Shown here: positions 37,194-44,883 of the stretch, one piece after another
Layout of the letters: each line of letters starts with the position of its first letter
How positions within the stretch are numbered: position 1 is the first letter of the stretch
NCBI RefSeq assembly: GCF_000721235.1
Contig: NZ_JOFH01000030.1
Location: 1-64,000 of the forward strand
Source of the DNA: Streptomyces olivaceus
GTDB lineage: Bacteria; Actinomycetota; Actinomycetes; Streptomycetales; Streptomycetaceae
Reading direction: 5' to 3'
Length of the DNA: 64,000 nucleotides
Program-made: the position numbers and the translations under genes
Notes under the pieces: generated by a model
The model's input: the letters and a program-made list of their open reading frames with translations, nothing else
Told to the model about the DNA's origin: nothing
The model's database searches: none

Positions 37194-38537
37194 TCAGGGG
37201 GTGACCGGGCGCGGCTTCACCAGCGAGGGACCGGCGACCGGAGCCGGGACGACGGGCGCGGCGGGCCGGAACGGGGCGAGCACCGGCAGATCGGGGACCA
37301 GGTGGGCGAAGGCCCGGCAGACGGCCACCACCTCGTCCCGCGTCGTGTTCGGGGTGCGGATCTTCGACCAGCCGCCGGAGGAGTCCGCCGCAACGGCCGT
37401 GCCGGGACGCTCCATCGGGATCAGGCTGGCTACCGGCACCGCGTCCGGGGCCAGGTCGTTCAGCCCCATCTCGGCCGTCTGCTTGTCATTGACGCGGTGC
37501 ACGACACGGCCCGTGAGCTGAGCACGAAGCATGGTGGCGCCCTTGCCCAGGTCGGAGCCGAAGCGCTGCCCGCAGATCTCCAGATGGATTCCGACCGCGC
37601 GGGCCATCTGCGCCAGCCGGATCAACGCCGTGACGATCCGCTCCCGTCGTTCCTCGTCCTTCTTGGAGGAGATCAGGAACAGTTCGGCGATCTCGTCCAC
37701 CAGGACGACGACCGGCACCGGCCGCGTGGACTCCGGCAGTTCCCACAGGTCGGAGACACCATGTCGGCTGAGGAGGTCAAAGCGGTCTTCCATCTCCGCG
37801 ACCAGGACGCCGAGCAGGGATGCCGCATCGTCGGGACTGGTCACCAGGGCGGACAGGCGGGACGCGTAGGCGGTCTGCTCGACCCCGCGCTTGCAGTCGA
37901 TGCCGACCAGGGCCACCGGCAACTGTGCCAGCCCCTTGATCAGGTTCCGCTGGTACATCGACTTGCCCGACTGGTTCGCGCCCAGGGTGAGCGCCATGGG
38001 CGCCGCCCGGTAGTCCCGCTCGAAGGCGGTCCCGTCCTCACGCAGCGCCACCGGCACCACCATGCCCCGAGGCTGCGCCCCACGCGGCATCCGTACCCGG
38101 CGCAGCACGTCATAGCCGGTCATCCGCAGCTCGACGTACCCCGGCTTGGTCTCCGTCACGGTGACCGAGTGGACGCCCCAGGCGTGCCGCAGCCGCTCCG
38201 AGGAGGCGATCAGGTCGGCGGGCTCCAGTCCGGCCGGCAGTCGAAGCGTGACCCGCAGCCCGGTCGAGGTGCCCCGCACCCGGCGGACCTTCGGGGGAAC
38301 CGGCTGCACCTCCCGGCGAGCGACGTTGCGTGTCATGAACGCCCGCAGTCCCGACGGCTGCACCGTCAGCCCGCACACGTCCATCGTCGACCGGTAGGAG
38401 AGAGCGAAGCGCCCCCAGGTGACCGGCATGCCGACCAGCGACCAGTACACGCGCGGTGCGCGGATCTTCGCGTAGCCGAGTCCGCCAGCCGCCGACACGG
38501 CCCCAGTGGCCTCCAGCCACACCGTCAGGTCCGTCAT
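37194..38537 (-). CDS. traSA: FtsK/SpoIIIE-type DNA translocase (TraB/TraSA)
   Basis: A 447-residue motor for conjugative transfer of double-stranded DNA between hyphae. Walker A LGANQSGKSMYQRNL (about 195-209), Walker B VPVVVLVDEIAELFLISS (about 290), and ICGQRFGSDLGKGATMLRAQLTGRVVHRV with the RecA-like arginine region are intact. N-terminus holds a short hydrophobic stretch only. Start ATG at 38537, 2 bases after the small 109-residue gene. TraB proteins recognise short repeats at a clt locus; the likely site lies at 40.6-40.8 kb. Confidence 0.93.
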   Translation of the reverse strand: MTDLTVWLEATGAVSAAGGLGYAKIRAPRVYWSLVGMPVTWGRFALSYRSTMDVCGLTVQPSGLRAFMTRNVARREVQPVPPKVRRVRGTSTGLRVTLRLPAGLEPADLIASSERLRHAWGVHSVTVTETKPGYVELRMTGYDVLRRVRMPRGAQPRGMVVPVALREDGTAFERDYRAAPMALTLGANQSGKSMYQRNLIKGLAQLPVALVGIDCKRGVEQTAYASRLSALVTSPDDAASLLGVLVAEMEDRFDLLSRHGVSDLWELPESTRPVPVVVLVDEIAELFLISSKKDEERRERIVTALIRLAQMARAVGIHLEICGQRFGSDLGKGATMLRAQLTGRVVHRVNDKQTAEMGLNDLAPDAVPVASLIPMERPGTAVAADSSGGWSKIRTPNTTRDEVVAVCRAFAHLVPDLPVLAPFRPAAPVVPAPVAGPSLVKPRPVTP

Positions 38538-38539
38538 GG

Positions 38540-38869
38540 TCAGACCGCCGAGGTGATCGCGACCGCGCGGAAGGAGATGCCGTGCCGCTTCTGCCCGTTG
38601 AACTCGTTCTCCCAGTCCCGGGCCTTCAGTCCGACCACCTTCACGGGCGTACCCGGTGCCAGTCCCTCCGGGAAGCCGGTCTCCGGGATGGTCACCTGCC
38701 ACAGGTTGCCCTCCCCCTCGTCGGAGACCAGCAGACCCACCGTGGAGAGGCCCGCGCCGGTCTCCCGGTCGATGGCCCGCTCCCCCGTCTTCTGGTTCAC
38801 GAGCTTCGGCGTCGGTGCGGTGGCCACGAACACCACGGCGGACGACAGGTCGATCTTGAACGAAGGCAT
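38540..38869 (-). CDS. Conserved AICE protein, possibly OB-fold
   Basis: A 109-residue beta-rich soluble protein: DLSSAVVFVATAPTPKLVNQKTGERAID, STVGLLVSDEGEGNLWQVTIPE, TPVKVVGLKARDWENEFNGQKRHGISFRAVAI. AAGGGGA precedes the ATG. The order of strands with VKVVGLKARDWE recalls small single-stranded-DNA binding folds, but that is a guess. First gene of the long leftward operon (tra to int); the operator repeats lie 44 bases upstream. Confidence 0.75.
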   Translation of the reverse strand: MPSFKIDLSSAVVFVATAPTPKLVNQKTGERAIDRETGAGLSTVGLLVSDEGEGNLWQVTIPETGFPEGLAPGTPVKVVGLKARDWENEFNGQKRHGISFRAVAITSAV

Positions 38870-38912
38870 AACTGTCCCCTTGCAGGTCAGACTCAGGCCC
38901 TTTGGACCTCTT

Positions 38913-39006
38913 GCTCAACTTGTTGGTACAAGCTGATGCGTAGAGACTTACCCACCGAGAGTGATTCGTCAAGATCTTTGGGTCCACATGTACCAACAAG
39001 TTGAGC
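38913..39006. promoter_or_regulatory. Perfect 18-bp inverted repeat, probable GntR operator pair
   Basis: Arms at 38913-38930 and 38989-39006 (core GCTCAACTTGTTGGTACA and its complement), 58 bases apart. One lies just before the leftward operon, the other 20 bases before the regulator ATG. This fits two operator copies for the regulator encoded alongside, controlling both directions. Confidence 0.75.
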
Positions 39007-39026
39007 GAGTGCGTCATGATGGACCA

Positions 39027-39800
39027 ATGAGCAAGCAGCCGAAGTACCAGCAGGTGGCCGATGCGCTACGACGCGAGATCGACAACGGCACCTACGGGCC
39101 AGGTGCTCGACTGCCGTCGGAGGCCGAGCTGGCGACCCGTTTCGAGGCTTCGCGCAACACCGTCCGCTCCGGCCTCAACCTCCTGGTCAGCCAGGGGCTC
39201 ATCACGTCCAGCCAGGGTCTCGGCTACGAGGTGCGCAAGCACGAGGTCTTCGAGCTGAACGCGTCCCGCTTTGAGAACTTGCAGTTCCCGCAGAACGGCG
39301 ACGCCTACTCGACCGACGTGACGAACGCGGGACGCCGACCGCACCAGACCTTCCGCGTCGAGCTGGCGACCACGTCCGAGCAGATCGCGCAGCGCCTGGA
39401 GGTGGAGGCCGGATCACGGTCCGTGCTGCGGTTCTGCCACCGCTTCGTCGATGACGTGCCGTGGTCGACGCAGGCCACGCACTACCCGGATTGGCTTCTC
39501 CAGAAGGCTCCGCGGCTTGCCGAGCCCGGCGACATCGCCGAGGGAACCACCCGCTACCTTGCCGGCCTCGGCGTCGAGCAGGTGGGATACGCCGACGAGA
39601 TCGCAACCCGGATGCCCACACCCGAGGAAGCGCGCCTCCTGGAGATCGGCCCCGGCGTCCCGGTCATGCTCTGGACCCGCACCGGGTACACGGCCGACCG
39701 CCCCGTGCGCTGCACCGTCACGACGTTCCGAGGCGACCTGAACCGCATGAACTACGAGATCGGCGACCTCTCCGCCCGGAACGAGAACGAAGCCCAGTGA
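39027..39800 (+). CDS. GntR family regulator with UTRA domain (KorSA-like)
   Basis: A 257-residue regulator. Winged helix at about 5-72: KYQQVADALRREIDNGTYGPGARLPSEAELATRFEASRNTVRSGLNLLVSQGLITSSQG. UTRA ligand domain at about 95-250: RVELATTSEQIAQRLEVEAGSRSVLRFCHRFVDDVPW. ATG at 39027 (MSKQPKYQQ) is preferred; the frame upstream crosses the inverted repeat. By analogy with KorSA of pSAM2 it should repress transfer genes and itself. Overlaps the GNAT gene start (GTGA). Confidence 0.9.
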   Translation: MSKQPKYQQVADALRREIDNGTYGPGARLPSEAELATRFEASRNTVRSGLNLLVSQGLITSSQGLGYEVRKHEVFELNASRFENLQFPQNGDAYSTDVTNAGRRPHQTFRVELATTSEQIAQRLEVEAGSRSVLRFCHRFVDDVPWSTQATHYPDWLLQKAPRLAEPGDIAEGTTRYLAGLGVEQVGYADEIATRMPTPEEARLLEIGPGVPVMLWTRTGYTADRPVRCTVTTFRGDLNRMNYEIGDLSARNENEAQ

Positions 39801-40360
39801 AGATCACGACCGCCACACCGGCCGACCTCCAACGACTGCTCGACTTCCGCAAGGAAGCGGCGTCCTGGATCAGCGCACTCGGCAGCGACCAGTGGAGCCG
39901 CCCGTACCCGGCCGAACGACTGCTGACGACGATCGACGCGGGCACCGTCTTCATGCTGAGGGACGGGGACCAGACCGCCGCCACGATCACACTCACCCCG
40001 GAGGCCGAGGAGGGGTTGTGGTCGGACGAGGAACTCTCCGAACCGTCGATGTTCGTCAACAAACTGACGGTCTCCCGGGACTACTCCGGTCAGAACCTCG
40101 GAGGCACCCTTCTGGACTGGGCGGGAGACCGGGCCCACCGAGCAGCGGCCAAGTGGCTACGCCTCGACGCCTGGACGTCCAACACCCGGTTGCAGCGCTA
40201 CTACCTGGAGCAGGGCTTCCAGCACGTGAGGACCGTCCTCGAAGGCAACGCCGTCAACGGAGGCCCACGAGTCTCAGGTTGGCTCGCCCAGCGCCCTACC
40301 AGGCCAGCAGAGCCGACCTTCACCGACGAGACACCGAGCCCGGAACCGCTTCGCGCCTGA
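39797..40360 (+). CDS. GNAT family N-acetyltransferase
   Basis: A 187-residue protein from GTG overlapping the regulator stop codon. Acetyl-CoA site: VNKLTVSRDYSGQNLGGTLLDWAGDRA (Q-x-x-G-G variant of motif A), then WLRLDAWTSNTRLQRYYLEQGFQHVRTV (motif B). The C-terminus is Pro-rich. Pairs of GntR regulator plus acetyltransferase are frequent cargo on AICEs. Substrate unknown; could modify the partner regulator, a metabolite or a toxin. Confidence 0.9.
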   Translation: MKITTATPADLQRLLDFRKEAASWISALGSDQWSRPYPAERLLTTIDAGTVFMLRDGDQTAATITLTPEAEEGLWSDEELSEPSMFVNKLTVSRDYSGQNLGGTLLDWAGDRAHRAAAKWLRLDAWTSNTRLQRYYLEQGFQHVRTVLEGNAVNGGPRVSGWLAQRPTRPAEPTFTDETPSPEPLRA

Positions 40361-40832
40361 GCTGTTACGAGTTTCTCTACCTCATCAAGTCCGGCTGCGC
40401 TCCGCTCCGCCGGGCGCGCTCCCGGCTCCGCCGCGGGCGCCGCTCCTGCCTCCGGCCCGCTCCGCCCGCGCTGCGCCTACGCGCGCCCACATGCAAGCGC
40501 CGGTCTGTGTGAGTCGATCTCCGCAGAGCGCGAGCGGGTCAAGACGATGCCTCCGGCGGGGGATCGGCCGGCACCGGGATGGAGGGGGCACCGTCGCCGA
40601 CTGCGGGACCGTAGGGGTGCGCGTGGGGGCTCCCATCCCGTCCACCGCCGACCCAGGCAGAGCCGAGCAGACGCGGCCCAGGGGCGTCAAGGTCGTTCGT
40701 ACAGTGGCGCGCTCCACCTTGACGCCCCTGAACCACGCCCGCTCCACGATGTGTGGGTCAACGGCGGACGGGATGGGAGCTGGGGGGGTGATTGGTGGTC
40801 ACCGAGTGCTTCTACGTCGACCAACACAATGG
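40361..40832. other. Non-coding AICE segment with nested inverted repeats (candidate ori/clt)
   Basis: A 472-base stretch. The left part (40390-40500) is very GC-rich with many GCTCCG-like words. The right part holds outer arms 40629-40655 and 40754-40780 (24 of 27 bases complementary) enclosing perfect 15-bp arms 40679-40693 and 40716-40730. No frame in it has codon bias of a gene. Rolling-circle origins and Streptomyces clt loci often have such structure, so one of these is inferred. Confidence 0.7.
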
Positions 40833-41105
40833 TCACGTCACCGCTTTGCCACCAAGAAGCCCGACCATTGCACCAAAGCCGAGCTGAGAGAGCGTCGAGC
40901 ATGTGTCCATGGCCGACTTCGCCGCTTCTGTGGGCTTCGCGATGAAAATCCCGATGTAGAGACTGGCGCCCAGCGTTAGCAACGTAATGGCCAGGACACC
41001 GAAGAACACCAGCCGGAAATGTTGCGACACTGTCGCCACGTCAGCAGGTTGGGCTGCCGCAACTGGCTCGTTCGCTATCTGCGCCGCGACTACCTCATCA
41101 GACAT
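40833..41105 (-). CDS. Small membrane protein, low-GC codon use
   Basis: A 90-residue protein from ATG 41105: MSDEVVAAQIANEPVAAAQ, one strong helix FRLVFFGVLAITLLTLGASLYIGIFIA, a polar loop with one Cys (TEAAKSAMDTCSTLSQL), and a weaker helix LGFGAMVGLLGGKAV. Its codons include GTA, ATA, CTA and TTG, unlike neighbours, which suggests recent transfer. The start overlaps the stop of the 65-residue gene upstream (ATGTCTGA), so they are coupled. Confidence 0.7.
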   Translation of the reverse strand: MSDEVVAAQIANEPVAAAQPADVATVSQHFRLVFFGVLAITLLTLGASLYIGIFIAKPTEAAKSAMDTCSTLSQLGFGAMVGLLGGKAVT

Positions 41106-41295
41106 GGCGATCACCAGGCCCCTGAGATGGGTCGGAGCTGGCCCGGACAGCCCGTGAGACTCTGCGCCCGATGGTCGAACCTGCACCATTCCGGCGCTTC
41201 CCGCGAAAGACCGCCACGAGAACACGACGCAGAGACGGGGTGCCGAAGGCCACGAGGGCAGAAGTGATCGCTGGGAACAAGTCTGTCCAGTCCAT
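41098..41295 (-). CDS. Small basic protein upstream of the membrane protein
   Basis: A 65-residue frame: MDWTDLFPAITSALVAFGTPSLRRVLVAVFRGKRRNG, then a basic Ser/Arg-rich tail. The N-terminal half could be an amphipathic or membrane helix. GGCGGGGGTG precedes the ATG. It is coupled by overlap with the membrane protein gene, which supports it being real. No function recognised. Confidence 0.5.
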   Translation of the reverse strand: MDWTDLFPAITSALVAFGTPSLRRVLVAVFRGKRRNGAGSTIGRRVSRAVRASSDPSQGPGDRHV

Positions 41296-41383
41296 TCACA
41301 CCCCCGCCGCGCAACGACTCAGGCCGCCACCTTAGTCGGAATGCAATACGCCACGCAGCGCATTACCGCACTCCGGGGCTCAG

Positions 41384-41602
41384 TCATGGCCGGTCGGCGT
41401 ACGGGACCAGGGCGTGCTCCTCACGGCACGGACCACAGGCCGACTGCACTCGCCCCGGTCCGCTCCCCTGCTCCACAACCTCGATGGCGCGGATGCCGGC
41501 ACTGTAGCCGCGGTGCCATGAGCAGTAGCCGTAGGTCATGGGCTCCGTCCTGGCTGCGGTCGGGCTGTTCTCGGCGTTCTGGTCCTGCGTACCCTCGTTC
41601 AC
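41384..41602 (-). CDS. Small Cys-containing hypothetical protein of the AICE
   Basis: A 72-residue frame: a polar start (MNEGTQDQNAENSPTAARTE), then MTYGYCSWHRGYSAGIRAIEVVEQGSG and SACGPCREEHALVPYAD. The CxxH and CGPC pairs with spacing suited to a zinc ribbon suggest a small metal-binding protein. Start may instead be the internal MTYGYC. Similar short proteins occur in Streptomyces elements. No function recognised. Confidence 0.6.
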   Translation of the reverse strand: MNEGTQDQNAENSPTAARTEPMTYGYCSWHRGYSAGIRAIEVVEQGSGPGRVQSACGPCREEHALVPYADRP

Positions 41603-41757
41603 GTCGACTCCTAGTCAGTCGTCCACTCCCCTGGGTCGTTCGCGCGGCCGCAGGGGATCTGTGCGTTTACGCAGGATATGCCTAGGTAGCTAGGGTAGCT
41701 AGGCCAGTCAGGCAATCTCGTCTCGCCGAGTGGGCTTACACTGCCTAGCTTCGGATC

Positions 41758-41994
41758 ATGGACTGGAAGCCGGACATCCCCCGCTGGAAGCAGGTGTACG
41801 AGGTCATCGAGCAGCGGATTGCCGATGGCGAGTACCCGCCCGGAAGCCAGCTGCCCGGCGCCCTCGCGATTCAGGGTGAATTCGGCATCGCGCAGATGAC
41901 GGCCCGGCGGGTTCTCACCGAGCTGCGGGAGGCGGGGCTGGCGCAGATGCAGCCGGGCATCGGGACGTTCGTCGCCGAGCTGCCCAAGCCGTAG
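41758..41994 (+). CDS. Short GntR-type winged-helix protein
   Basis: A 78-residue protein with only the GntR DNA-binding domain: PRWKQVYEVIEQRIADGEYPPGSQLPGALAIQGEFGIAQMTARRVLTELREAGLAQMQPGIGTFVAEL. No ligand domain follows. Such stand-alone forms are common on Streptomyces mobile elements. It probably acts as an extra switch for the element or the low-GC cargo beside it. Ends 195 bases before attR; nothing was seen in those bases. Confidence 0.85.
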   Translation: MDWKPDIPRWKQVYEVIEQRIADGEYPPGSQLPGALAIQGEFGIAQMTARRVLTELREAGLAQMQPGIGTFVAELPKP

Positions 41995-42188
41995 CGGCGC
42001 TCACCGGCGGGGCCTGCCTGACCATGGGTTTCCCGAGGGCCGAGCCCCTCCCCCGTGGGTGAGTCCCGGGCCGTCCCTGGGCCGTGCGAGGGGGGTCGAC
42101 GCCGACCGACGATGACAGACGTCGACTGACCACCCGCAGGTCAGAGGGGGTGCTCCGAGCATCACCGCAGGTGGCCACCACCGAAGGC

Positions 42189-42211
42189 GAGTTGAGCAAC
42201 TTCTGAGGGTC
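42189..42211. repeat. Attachment site, right copy (attR)
   Basis: The 23-bp twin of 32573-32595. It ends one base short of the protease stop codon (42213-42215), so the presumed attB lies at the 3' end of that gene; no tRNA structure is present. Confidence 0.9.
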
Positions 42212-42212
42212 C

Positions 42213-43073
42213 TCACCCCTTGGTGACGGCCTCCTTGATCCACCCCAGTGCCGCGTAGGTGGAGCCGTAGACCGCGTGCTGGTCGAGGCTGCCCCGGGAG
42301 ACCACGCCGAGGACGGTCCAGGAGCCGCCCTGCCGCGCGAGCAGCGGGCCGCCGGAGTCCCCGGAGCGCGTCGTCTGCGGCCACTTGCCCTCGCCGGGCA
42401 GGGCCTCGACGCACAGCTCGTGCGGCTCTATCGGCTCGCCGCTCATCCCGGGGCAGCGGTCGGGGCCGATGACGTGCGTGTTCAGCTCGCGCAGCTTGGT
42501 CGGCAGCGGCAGCCAGGGGTCGTCGGGGCTGTCCGGCAGTTCGTGGTCCCCCCACCCGAGGGTGCGCACCGCGTCGCCGGGCCGCGACGGCGCACGGGGC
42601 AGGCTCGCGGGCTCGGCTCCGACCGGCGCGTCGAGTGCGAGCAGCGCGACGTCCTGGCCCGGCGTGCCGTCCTCCGGCGAGCCGACGATCCGCGTGCCGT
42701 GCCGGAGCCGGCCGCCCTGCGTACGGTCGTTGCTGCCCAGCCGCACCTGGACCTGCCGCGGGTCCACGTAGGTGGACGTGGAATCGCTCTCGCGTGCGAG
42801 CAGGCAGTGCTTGGCGGTGAGGATCCACTGCCGTGCCACAAGTGTTCCCCCGCAGAAGTGGTCACCGCTCTCGCGGTCCTGCAGGGAGGCCATGAAGGGG
42901 TAGGTCCGGGTGGCCTCTTGCCCGCCGGTGATGGCGTGCGCCGGGGCGACTGCGGTGGCCAGGAGAGCCGTCAGCACGCCGGATGCGCACACCGCGCGTT
43001 TCAAAAGGGTCGCGCGCCCTCCGCGCGGGCTGCTGGAGGCGCTGTCGCTCTTCGTCTTCGGTGGGGTGTTCAT
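42213..43073 (-). CDS. Secreted trypsin-like serine protease (S1 family)
   Basis: A 286-residue exported endopeptidase. Signal peptide about 22-46 (LLKRAVCASGVLTALLATAVAPAHA), then ITGGQEATRTYPFMASLQDRESGDHFCGGTLVARQWILTAKHC (catalytic His), QDVALLALDAPV (Asp) and SGDSGGPLLAR (Ser). The short start MNTPPKTK is chosen; a longer frame from 43115 (MLTSLQ) is possible and neither has a clear ribosome site. No long propeptide. The gene's 3' end abuts attR, so element insertion would change what lies downstream but not the protein. Confidence 0.9.
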   Translation of the reverse strand: MNTPPKTKSDSASSSPRGGRATLLKRAVCASGVLTALLATAVAPAHAITGGQEATRTYPFMASLQDRESGDHFCGGTLVARQWILTAKHCLLARESDSTSTYVDPRQVQVRLGSNDRTQGGRLRHGTRIVGSPEDGTPGQDVALLALDAPVGAEPASLPRAPSRPGDAVRTLGWGDHELPDSPDDPWLPLPTKLRELNTHVIGPDRCPGMSGEPIEPHELCVEALPGEGKWPQTTRSGDSGGPLLARQGGSWTVLGVVSRGSLDQHAVYGSTYAALGWIKEAVTKG

Positions 43074-43346
43074 GCGGGCAGTCGAGCACGCGCTTGCTTG
43101 CAGCGAAGTAAGCATCCGCGCGGCGCCCGGGCGGCCTCCGGAGGGGGGGCCGAGGGTGTCCCGGCGGCCTCCGGGGCGGCCGGCGCCGAACCGCTTGCGA
43201 CCCGGCGGGTGGAGGTCGGTCTTCGACCCAGGTCTGATCGCGGCCTCGCCCGAAGTCGGAGCCGGGCCGGTCCTGCGGGCCGATGTGCCGGCCGTCGCGG
43301 ACCAGCAGAGTCACTGCCGTACGGTTCCCTCCCGGAAGGACGTCTC

Positions 43347-44819
43347 ATGCGCAGAAGCATGTCCCTGGCCCTCACCGCGGCCGCGCTGGCGGTGACCGCG
43401 CTGCCCGCGACGGCGTCCGCGGCGCCCTCGGCGGCGGACAAGACGCCGGCGAGCGCTCTGGAGTGGGGGCCGTGCCCCGCGGACGCCGCCGCGCCGCGCC
43501 TGCAGTGCTCGACGCTCGAAGTGCCGCTGGACTACCGCGATCCGGACGGCCGGAAGATCGAGGTGGCCGTGTCCCGGCTGGCGAGCGAGAAGCCGTCGAA
43601 GCGGCGCGGTGTCCTGGTGACCAACCCGGGCGGCCCCGGTGGCGTGGGGCTCCTGTACCCGGCCGTCCTCGCCGCCTCGGGGCTGCCGCAGGAGGTCGTC
43701 GACTCCTACGACATCATCGGCTTCGACCCGCGCGGTGTCGGCCACAGCACGCCGGTGACCTGCGACCTGACGCAGGAACAGCAGTGGCGCGGCAACTTCC
43801 CGCCCTACGCGCACACCGCGGCCGACGTCACCCGGGAGGTCGGCCACGCCCGGCAGGTCGCCGAGCAGTGCAAGACGTCGAGCACGGCGGAGATGCTGCC
43901 GCACACCACCACCGCCAACACCGCCCGCGACATGGACCGCATCCGGGCGGCCCTCGGCGAGTCGAAGGTGTCGTACCTCGGAGCCTCCTACGGCACCTAC
44001 CTCGGCTCGGTCTACGCCACGCTCTTCCCGCAGCGCGGCGACCGCATCGTCCTCGACAGCAACCTGGGCCCCGGCGGCTACGACGCCACCGCCATGCGGT
44101 TGATGGCCCGCGGCATGGAGGACCGCTTCCCCGACTTCGCCGCGTTCGCCGCCGCGCACCCCGAGTACGGCCTGGGCTCCACACCGGAGCAGATCAAGGC
44201 CAAGTTCTACGAGCTGGCCGACCGGCTGGACGAGAAGCCCGTGCAGGGCGTCAACGGGATCGCGTTCCGCGGGTTCACCTTCGAACAGCTCTACGGCGAC
44301 AGCACCCTGCCCAAGCTCGCCGAGTTCTGGCAGGCGGTCGACACGGGGGGCGAACTGCCGCTCCCGGAACTCCCCGCCGGCCTGGAGAACCTGCTGGCCT
44401 CGCGCTTCGCCGTGGTCTGCGGCGACTCCCGCTGGCCGGGAACGGTCCGCGAGTACCAGCGCAACGTCGCCGTGGACCGGGTCAGGTACCCGATGCTGGG
44501 CGGCTCGACGGCGAGCATCAACCCCTGCGCCTTCTGGCCCGAGGAGCGGACCGAACCGCCGGTGCGCATCACCGGCCGGGGCCCCTCGAACATACTGATG
44601 CTGCAGAACGAGCGCGACCCCGGCACTCCGCTGGCCGGGGCCCGCAAGCTGCGGCACGCCCTGGGCGGACGCGCCACGATGGTGACCGTCGACCAGGGCG
44701 GCCACGGGGTCTACCCCTACGGGCGCAACACCTGCGCCAAGGACGCGGCGAGCGCGTTCCTGGCCACCGGTGAGCGCCCCTCGGGTGACCTGCGCTGTGC
44801 GGCGGAACCCGCCGAGTAG
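43347..44819 (+). CDS. Secreted tripeptidyl-aminopeptidase-like alpha/beta hydrolase
   Basis: A 490-residue exported peptidase of the S33/TAP group that removes short peptides from the N-terminus of extracellular proteins. Signal peptide about 1-26 (SLALTAAALAVTALPATASAA). Family start EWGPCPADAAAPRLQCSTLEVPLDYRDPDG, oxyanion loop VTNPGGPGGVG, IIGFDPRGVGHSTPVTC, nucleophile VSYLGASYGTYLGSVYATLFP, Asp in QNERDPGTPLAGA and His in DQGGHGVYPYG are present. GGAAGGA precedes the ATG. Divergent from the trypsin-like protease; both may act on secreted proteins. Confidence 0.93.
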   Translation: MRRSMSLALTAAALAVTALPATASAAPSAADKTPASALEWGPCPADAAAPRLQCSTLEVPLDYRDPDGRKIEVAVSRLASEKPSKRRGVLVTNPGGPGGVGLLYPAVLAASGLPQEVVDSYDIIGFDPRGVGHSTPVTCDLTQEQQWRGNFPPYAHTAADVTREVGHARQVAEQCKTSSTAEMLPHTTTANTARDMDRIRAALGESKVSYLGASYGTYLGSVYATLFPQRGDRIVLDSNLGPGGYDATAMRLMARGMEDRFPDFAAFAAAHPEYGLGSTPEQIKAKFYELADRLDEKPVQGVNGIAFRGFTFEQLYGDSTLPKLAEFWQAVDTGGELPLPELPAGLENLLASRFAVVCGDSRWPGTVREYQRNVAVDRVRYPMLGGSTASINPCAFWPEERTEPPVRITGRGPSNILMLQNERDPGTPLAGARKLRHALGGRATMVTVDQGGHGVYPYGRNTCAKDAASAFLATGERPSGDLRCAAEPAE

Positions 44820-44883
44820 TCCCCTTCGCGGGTGGCCGACGGGGCCCGGGACGAGTTGAGGAACCCGTCGGCCTCGGCGCAGG

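Larger units (their letters stand above)
32573..42211. mobile_element. Integrated AICE (actinomycete integrative and conjugative element)
   Basis: A 9.6-kb island between 23-bp perfect direct repeats. It holds the full AICE set: tyrosine integrase next to the left repeat, xis, RepSA-type rolling-circle initiator, spdD, spdB, FtsK/TraB translocase, GntR-type regulator, plus small cargo genes. Gene order matches the pSAM2/SLP1 group. No frameshift was seen in int, xis, rep or tra, so excision and transfer may still work. Cargo beyond core genes: GNAT gene, two small low-GC genes, a 72-residue and a 78-residue protein. Confidence 0.93.

Noticed and set aside
40385..40747. Minus-strand 120-residue frame in the AICE gap
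   Set aside because: Low-complexity Arg/Gly composition; overlaps the inverted repeats and lacks a ribosome site.
32666..42211. Degenerate or defective prophage
   Set aside because: No capsid, tail, terminase or lysis genes; the rep-spd-tra set defines an AICE.
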